Made by a program: the position numbers and the translations under genes. DNA of 9,091 nucleotides. Source: Planctomycetaceae bacterium. Its GTDB lineage: Bacteria; Planctomycetota; Planctomycetia; Pirellulales; UBA1268. Of the stretch, positions 5,101-9,091 are shown piece by piece. The number at the start of each line of letters is the position of its first letter. Positions within the stretch are counted from its first letter, which is position 1. The stretch spans positions 1-9,091 of the forward strand of contig JABHNP010000159.1 in the NCBI GenBank assembly GCA_018694455.1, given 5' to 3'. The notes beneath the pieces were generated by a model. It worked only from the letters and a program-made list of their open reading frames with translations. It was not told the origin of the DNA and did not search any database.

Positions 5101-5412
5101 TTGGTACTGCGAGCACTACTTGTCTTGATTTGGATTCTAAGCCCACTCATCGCGGTTTCTGTGATCGTTGTTTATGATGAACCGTCAGGGGATTTCGTTG
5201 CCTTGGCTACTTTGTGTGACGACCACCAACAGTATTCAGGTGTTGGGTTAGGCAAGAATGACTGCATGCCCTCTATTGATGAGAACTGTATGCCCTGTAT
5301 TGATAAGAGTTGGGTTTTAGGAATTGCGTCCCAAGACACTTACAGTCGGATGCTGTGGTCGTTGTTGGCGATTGCGGTTCGGCTGCGAGGGAGCGAAAGG
5401 ATTCTCGGTTGA
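5101..5412 (+). CDS. Small membrane protein with duplicated CMPxID motif
   Basis: This gene encodes 103 residues from a TTG start at 5101; an in-frame stop at 5092-5094 prevents extension, and there is no strong ribosome binding site. Residues 3-25 form a strongly hydrophobic helix (signal anchor or signal peptide). The middle carries an exact-length duplication of eight residues, DCMPSIDE then NCMPCIDK (54-69), giving three closely spaced cysteines plus an earlier Cys39. A second moderate hydrophobic stretch (about residues 84-94) is followed by basic residues. The middle loop would then be outside the cytoplasm, where cysteines could form disulfides. The gene overlaps the protease by four bases (TTGA), which points to translational coupling. 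No known family recognised. Confidence 0.65.
   Translation: MVLRALLVLIWILSPLIAVSVIVVYDEPSGDFVALATLCDDHQQYSGVGLGKNDCMPSIDENCMPCIDKSWVLGIASQDTYSRMLWSLLAIAVRLRGSERILG
5260..5307 (+). repeat. 24-bp tandem near-repeat encoding the CMPxID motif
   Basis: Bases 5260-5283 and 5284-5307 are two 24-bp copies sharing the core ATGCCCT-TATTGAT. They encode DCMPSIDE and NCMPCIDK. The DNA similarity is high enough to suggest a fairly recent in-frame duplication. Confidence 0.75.
5396..5412 (+). promoter_or_regulatory. Ribosome binding site and TTGA stop-start overlap before the protease
   Basis: AAAGGA at 5396-5401 lies seven bases before the TTG at 5409. The same bases TTGA (5409-5412) contain the stop TGA of the small membrane protein gene. 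This arrangement decides the protease start and suggests coupled translation of the two proteins. Confidence 0.65.
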
Positions 5413-7214
5413 ATTACTATTCAGTTCACATTGTCGGTCTCGTATTGTGCTCAACGCTGATTGCTGCTGGAGAGGCACTGCCAAGCCCGCTCGGCGATGG
5501 AATGCGGAGTGATATCGACGCTGCAGGAAAAATTCTCAAAGCCTGGCAAGATAAAGACGAGCAGTACAGTAAAAGGCTGTTGCATATTGTTGCCTGGCGT
5601 TGCCGTGATCGCGACTTCCCTGCCGGGTATCGTGATCGTCTGCAGCGAACAATGCTCCATATACAAGACTTTTATCGTAATGAAATGTGGCGGCATGGCT
5701 TCGGGAAGCGCACGTTCAATTTGGATACACAGTCCAACGGCAAGCTGGTGATACATGAAGTTGTTGGTGCAAATGACTGGCGGGACTATCAAAAATCAGA
5801 TGGGGACAAAATCAAAAAAGAGTGCGAGCCTGTTCTAAGGAGAAAAGGAATTCGTGTGAACCAAGAGACTGTCATGATTTTTACAAATCTTGCAGAGTGG
5901 AATTCAGAGAAGAAAATCTTTTTCCATAAAAGTCCCTATTATGCGGGCGGCGATTGGCGAAGAGGGGTCGCCTGGCAAGTCGATAGTGAAGAACTTGATG
6001 TGATAAATCTGGTCAAAGAAGAGCCGGTAATTATCGACGGTGAGTATGGCCGTATTTCTTTAGGGAAGCATAATTCGATATTTATTGGTGGTATAGCTCA
6101 TGAACTTGGGCATGCGTTGGGTCTTCCGCATTGCCGCGGTGATACAGATGAAGTTTCCGATGGTACGGCGTTAATGGGTAGCGGGAATCGTACGTACGCT
6201 GAAGAGGTGAGGAATGAAGGTCCTGGCACATTTTTGTCCCGTGCTCACGCGTTACGGCTCGCTTCACACCCACAATTCTCAAATTCGACTGCAAAGTTTG
6301 GGGACACGGGGAAGGCAACGTTTGATGATCTCACAGTAGTCTTGGGTGAGGATCGGGACTCATTTCGAGTCGAAGGAAAAGTCCATGGAATGCCGCTAAT
6401 ATATGGACTTGTCTGCTACCTCGATCCTGATGGTCGTGGAGATTATGATGCTCTTGCTACTACAGCAGCGCCAGATCAAAAAGGTCGATTCAGCATTGTT
6501 TGTAAAGATCTTAAAGCAGGGAAGTCGGCAATCATGAGGATAGTTGCTTGTCATGCCAACGGTGCGGCGACAAAAATAGAGTTCCCCTATGCAGTTGCGG
6601 AGGAGGGCGCTGCTGATATCACGGTTATGAAGTGTCTTTTTCAACTCAAAGATTTTTCGAAGGCACTCGCTGAACAAGGTGTTGAAGCCGCGAGGGAATT
6701 TGTACCACAAGAGAAAAGGATATCGAAGTATGCTACGGCCGTGTTGCAGGGTCGTGTAAAGAACCGAAAGACAGTGCAGTTAGATAGCCTTGTTGAAACA
6801 GTGGTATCACTGCCTCTTTCACAAGCTGAACCGGAACGTGCTGCCGTAGGTTGGCTTCGTCCTACATTTGATAATTTGCCACGGCAGAATCCGTGGCTTG
6901 AGTCTGCAGGTAAACTCTTTGAAACGGGAATCTATGCGCATGCTCCGTCTGAATATCATTATGTTCTCGATAAGGCGTGGCAACGACTTCGTGGAGAATG
7001 TGGCCTTCCGAGCCAGAGAATTGGCTCGGTTGTCTTTGTGATTTATACTGATGGTAGAGAAGTATTTCGATCACCAGTTGTCAGGCCCGGCAAGACAGAA
7101 TCGTACGACATTGACCTTACGGGGGTGAGTGAAATCATTCTGGCCACAGAGGACGCGGGTGATGGCAAAGCCGGAGACTGGGGGGTGTGGCTGGGGCCAG
7201 AGTTGTCTCGTTAA
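5409..7214 (+). CDS. Secreted metzincin-type zinc metalloprotease with C-terminal NPCBM-like domain
   Basis: This gene encodes 601 residues from a TTG at 5409. The start is preferred because AAAGGA (5396-5401) lies seven bases upstream, because it overlaps the previous stop as TTGA, and because it gives a clean signal peptide (residues 1-23, ending AAGEA). Starts further upstream would bury the signal. Residues 50-225 form the N-terminal catalytic subdomain. The zinc motif is HELGHALGLPH, with His231, Glu232 (catalytic), His235 and His241. A Met-turn follows at ALMGSGN (Met256). HExxHxxGxxH plus the Met-turn are the hallmarks of metzincins. Residues about 300-415 look like a beta-rich domain, then a helical linker. 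Residues about 478-601 fit NPCBM-type modules (YAHAPSEYHYVL, GSVVFVIYTDG, DIDLTGVSEIILATEDAGDG), which bind carbohydrate or protein in other proteins. Likely role: cleavage of an extracellular or envelope substrate. The exact peptidase family is not resolved. Confidence 0.9.
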   Translation: MNYYSVHIVGLVLCSTLIAAGEALPSPLGDGMRSDIDAAGKILKAWQDKDEQYSKRLLHIVAWRCRDRDFPAGYRDRLQRTMLHIQDFYRNEMWRHGFGKRTFNLDTQSNGKLVIHEVVGANDWRDYQKSDGDKIKKECEPVLRRKGIRVNQETVMIFTNLAEWNSEKKIFFHKSPYYAGGDWRRGVAWQVDSEELDVINLVKEEPVIIDGEYGRISLGKHNSIFIGGIAHELGHALGLPHCRGDTDEVSDGTALMGSGNRTYAEEVRNEGPGTFLSRAHALRLASHPQFSNSTAKFGDTGKATFDDLTVVLGEDRDSFRVEGKVHGMPLIYGLVCYLDPDGRGDYDALATTAAPDQKGRFSIVCKDLKAGKSAIMRIVACHANGAATKIEFPYAVAEEGAADITVMKCLFQLKDFSKALAEQGVEAAREFVPQEKRISKYATAVLQGRVKNRKTVQLDSLVETVVSLPLSQAEPERAAVGWLRPTFDNLPRQNPWLESAGKLFETGIYAHAPSEYHYVLDKAWQRLRGECGLPSQRIGSVVFVIYTDGREVFRSPVVRPGKTESYDIDLTGVSEIILATEDAGDGKAGDWGVWLGPELSR

Positions 7215-7247
7215 CAAAGCAAGAGATAATCCCAAGAACGATCTTGT

Positions 7248-8426
7248 CTAGATGATTTTGAGCCCAGATATTAGTAGGACCAAGAGAATTGCTACGCAGG
7301 CAGCCATCACAATCCATAGTCCAATATGTGTCATGGCGTTGCCCGATTGGTTATCAACTGCAGCTATATGAGATAGCGGATGCCTTTCGTGATGTTTCAA
7401 TACAATTTTGCCTGAAAAATTATCAAATTCTGAATCGGCTTCACGAGGGATTTCACGGAGCCCTCGAAGGTAGAGGTCGCCTTTGTATCTGGCAAATTGC
7501 TTGGCTTGTGAGTGCGATAGACTCTTGAGTGAACTCAAAGACATGCTCTTGCCTGAATGTTGGACAAGAGCAGCAAGTGTCGTGGAGTCTGGGTTGGCGA
7601 GCCCATTTACAGAAAGTCTGCCTCGATAGTTTGAGAGGATAGCAGCCTCTTGTATTGATAGGTCGTTGAGGCCGCTAAGTGATAGTCCTCGACCAGCGTG
7701 CCGCACTAAGATTTCAAGGACTTCAATGTCAATATGGTGAAGATTATCAAGATACAGGGTACGGCCCCGATGCTTTGCTAGAGTGCTCGCAAGAGAATCA
7801 TCAATGTATTGAATTCCATTCAGCCGGAGAGCATCAGAGGTTCGGACTAAATGTTTTGCAATGTCAGGTTGAATTGTTTGGAGCTTACTGATAGCCCATT
7901 GTCCTCCACGGTGGCTCAACCATTTAGCGATCCGAGGGTCAGTTATTTTGCTGAATGTAAAACTGTCTCGTGCAGCTAATCGTAAGGCCCTTCTCTCTTC
8001 AAGGGTGAAAGTGAAGAGATCGATAGGCCAGTACATTACACAAAACTTTTCAAATGCTACGCGGTATCGTTTCCACTGAGTCAGTAATGTTTGGAAAAAA
8101 GTCTGACGAGCTTTATGCTCAGACTGATAAAATCTATCTTGGTGGCTGAGGGTAGAACGCTGTTCAACGGCTGCACTGCCTCGCTCCCATTCGACAAAGT
8201 TACCTTTGTCCTCGTGAATCTGGTTCGTTTGAAAGCCCGGACAGGATACAATTCGAACTGGAGCAGCTTGGAAAAGAATGTTGCAGTTTGGGCACGTTCG
8301 CCATTTGTCACGTGCTTTAGGTAGCAAATGCACCTGTGATGCCTCACAGTTTGGACATCGTGAGATCTGGCCATTTTCCGATTGAAACGTGTGCTGGCAA
8401 CAGGGGCATGTTCGTGTGGTGTTAAT
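7248..8426 (-). CDS. Zinc-ribbon, 24-residue-repeat protein with C-terminal membrane anchor (start uncertain)
   Basis: From the GTG at 8333 the protein has 361 residues. In the same frame upstream, 31 more codons are open and read as two further Cys pairs (RTCPCCQHTF and SRCPNCEASQ), continuing into TCPNC and SCPG downstream of the GTG. Together these look like a tandem zinc ribbon, so translation probably begins upstream. No ATG, GTG or TTG exists before the TAG at 8439-8441, and the best candidate is an ATT at 8426 giving INTTRTCPCC. The GTG has a GAGG eight bases upstream, so it remains possible. In GTG numbering, residues about 125-320 hold about eight 23-24-residue repeats of the same type as in the protein at 3497 (LYLDNLHHID, LSLSGLNDLS, LSVNGLANPD, LYLRGLREIP). 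Residues 338-358 form a C-terminal transmembrane helix. A cytoplasmic tail-anchored adaptor is inferred. It converges on the protease with 33 bases between stops. Confidence 0.82.
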   Translation of the reverse strand: MNTTRTCPCCQHTFQSENGQISRCPNCEASQVHLLPKARDKWRTCPNCNILFQAAPVRIVSCPGFQTNQIHEDKGNFVEWERGSAAVEQRSTLSHQDRFYQSEHKARQTFFQTLLTQWKRYRVAFEKFCVMYWPIDLFTFTLEERRALRLAARDSFTFSKITDPRIAKWLSHRGGQWAISKLQTIQPDIAKHLVRTSDALRLNGIQYIDDSLASTLAKHRGRTLYLDNLHHIDIEVLEILVRHAGRGLSLSGLNDLSIQEAAILSNYRGRLSVNGLANPDSTTLAALVQHSGKSMSLSSLKSLSHSQAKQFARYKGDLYLRGLREIPREADSEFDNFSGKIVLKHHERHPLSHIAAVDNQSGNAMTHIGLWIVMAACVAILLVLLISGLKII

Positions 8427-8633
8427 AAATGAGGCTAACTAGTTGCCACTACGGTGTATCGATTGAGTGAATTATGTCAGGCTTTTCAGTACTTTACAGG
8501 ACGAAGGACACTAAGAGACCCCCTCAATATAGCGGATTTCTAGATGCCTTTGACCAGGTGTGCAGGCCTGTAGTTTTCGGCTCAGCATCCCAACTGATTG
8601 AAACGTTTTTGGAGCAAATCTAAGAGTTTTGAG

Positions 8634-8662
8634 TTGGCAGTGTCCACTTGGCGTGTTACAAC
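8634..8662 (+). promoter_or_regulatory. Predicted promoter for the RRM gene
   Basis: TTGGCA (8634-8639) and TACAAC (8657-8662) are 17 bp apart and match five and four of six sigma-70 consensus bases. A start near 8668 would leave a leader of roughly 118 bases. Confidence 0.35.
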
Positions 8663-8702
8663 ATGGACGTTCGACCGATCCACGTTTGCACTCCGAATCG
8701 TC

Positions 8703-8762
8703 CGGGAGTTGCGGCCTGTGCGTTTGGCGTGAGTCACAGTCGATTATTTTTTTCAACTCCCG
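8703..8762 (+). promoter_or_regulatory. Long-range inverted repeat in the leader of the RRM gene
   Basis: CGGGAGTTG (8703-8711) and CAACTCCCG (8754-8762) are exact complements 42 bases apart. The right arm ends 23 bases before the ATG and is preceded by a T7 run (8747-8753). In RNA this could close a leader structure just before the ribosome binding site (GAGGT, 8771-8775). It is suggestive of cold or self-control, as known for some RNA-binding protein genes, but unproven. Confidence 0.4.
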
Positions 8763-8785
8763 ACGGTTTTGAGGTTGCAAGGTTT

Positions 8786-9091
8786 ATGTCCCGGAAGATT
8801 TACGTGGGGAACCTCCCATGGTCGACCACGTCTGCCGACTTAGAGGCAATGTTCGCTGAGCACGGTGCTGTTAGCTCAGCTGAGGTTATTTCAGATCGTG
8901 AGACCGGTAGGTCACGCGGTTTTGGTTTTGTTGAAATGGAATCTGATGAGGGCATGCAGGCTGCTGTTAATGCTCTTAACGGACACGAGATGAACGGTCG
9001 TCCACTGACTGTGAATGAAGCACGTGAACGCACGCCACGATCAGGTGGTGGAGGTGGCGGCGGTCGTGGTTACGGTGGCGGTGGCGGTGGC
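8786..9091 (+). CDS. RRM-type RNA-binding protein with glycine-rich tail (3' end outside window)
   Basis: 102 residues are visible from the ATG at 8786, with GAGGT ten bases upstream. One RNA recognition motif covers residues about 4-81. The RNP2 motif is IYVGNL (5-10) and the RNP1 motif is RGFGFVEM, carrying the aromatic residues that stack on RNA bases. The fold order (strand, helix FAEHGAV, strand, RNP1, helix AAVNALNG, strand LTVNEA) is complete. After ARERTPRSG the sequence becomes almost pure Gly with occasional Arg and Tyr, encoded by GGT/GGC repeats, and runs off the window. Single-RRM proteins with Gly-rich tails in bacteria, such as cyanobacterial Rbp proteins, bind single-stranded RNA and are often cold-induced. 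The role here is inferred from that family. Confidence 0.93.
   Translation, partial: MSRKIYVGNLPWSTTSADLEAMFAEHGAVSSAEVISDRETGRSRGFGFVEMESDEGMQAAVNALNGHEMNGRPLTVNEARERTPRSGGGGGGGRGYGGGGGG

Larger units (their letters stand above)
8442..8785. other. Divergent intergenic region upstream of the RRM gene
   Basis: No supported gene. A minus-strand frame at 8511-8780 lacks a good start and protein-like composition. The right part carries a predicted promoter and a long-range inverted repeat listed separately. The left part should hold the promoter of the minus-strand zinc-ribbon gene, but I could not pick one. Confidence 0.4.

Noticed and set aside
7233..7246. Small hairpin CAAGA/TCTTG between the convergent protease and zinc-ribbon genes
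   Set aside because: Only five pairs and no T-tract; too weak to call a bidirectional terminator.
8511..8780. Minus-strand 89-codon frame divergent from the RRM gene
   Set aside because: Non-ATG start without a ribosome binding site, Cys/Arg/Gln-rich shadow-like composition, and it lies over the RRM leader elements.

Overview
The window looks like a chromosomal segment from a planctomycete, most likely a marine Pirellulaceae-type bacterium. This rests on four things: the style of the conserved Pro/Tyr/Trp-rich protein and lipoprotein pair at the left end; an adjacent pair of TatA-type genes; a secreted metalloprotease carrying an NPCBM-like C-terminal domain; and two proteins built from a 24-residue repeat that I associate from memory with planctomycete genomes. 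The taxonomic call is inference. There are no rRNA or tRNA genes, no recognisable insertion sequences and no CRISPR array.

Layout. Bases 1-591 hold the 3' part of a low-complexity protein gene ending in a strong intrinsic terminator. Bases 707-1379 hold a lipoprotein gene, also ending in a strong terminator. Bases 1501-2233 hold a promoter with an inverted repeat over its -35 box, followed by two tandem TatA/B-like genes with no tatC beside them. Bases 2234-3254 are gene-poor. They contain a possible degraded small CxxC/acidic gene on the minus strand, a 26-residue membrane microprotein on the minus strand with a good Shine-Dalgarno sequence, and a perfect 16-bp-stem palindrome in the divergent region. 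Bases 3255-7214 read rightward and look like an accessory cluster: a 56-residue protein, a secreted 24-residue-repeat protein, a 46-residue Cys-rich protein, a small basic HTH-like protein, a small membrane protein with a duplicated CMPxID motif, and a secreted metzincin protease with an NPCBM-like domain whose TTG start overlaps the preceding stop. A second 24-residue-repeat protein, with N-terminal zinc ribbons and a C-terminal membrane anchor, converges on the protease from the minus strand. The window ends in an RRM RNA-binding protein with a Gly-rich tail, cut off at the right edge.

Working together. The two repeat proteins share one repeat type but have different locations: one is exported, the other has zinc ribbons and a tail anchor. 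They flank the secreted metalloprotease and small membrane protein. I infer a possible cell-surface system combining proteolysis and binding, but no single gene here fixes its function. The most useful points for a second look are the small genes missed by length cut-offs (2949-3029, 3255-3425, 4212-4352), the unresolved start of the zinc-ribbon protein, and the shared repeat family around the protease.
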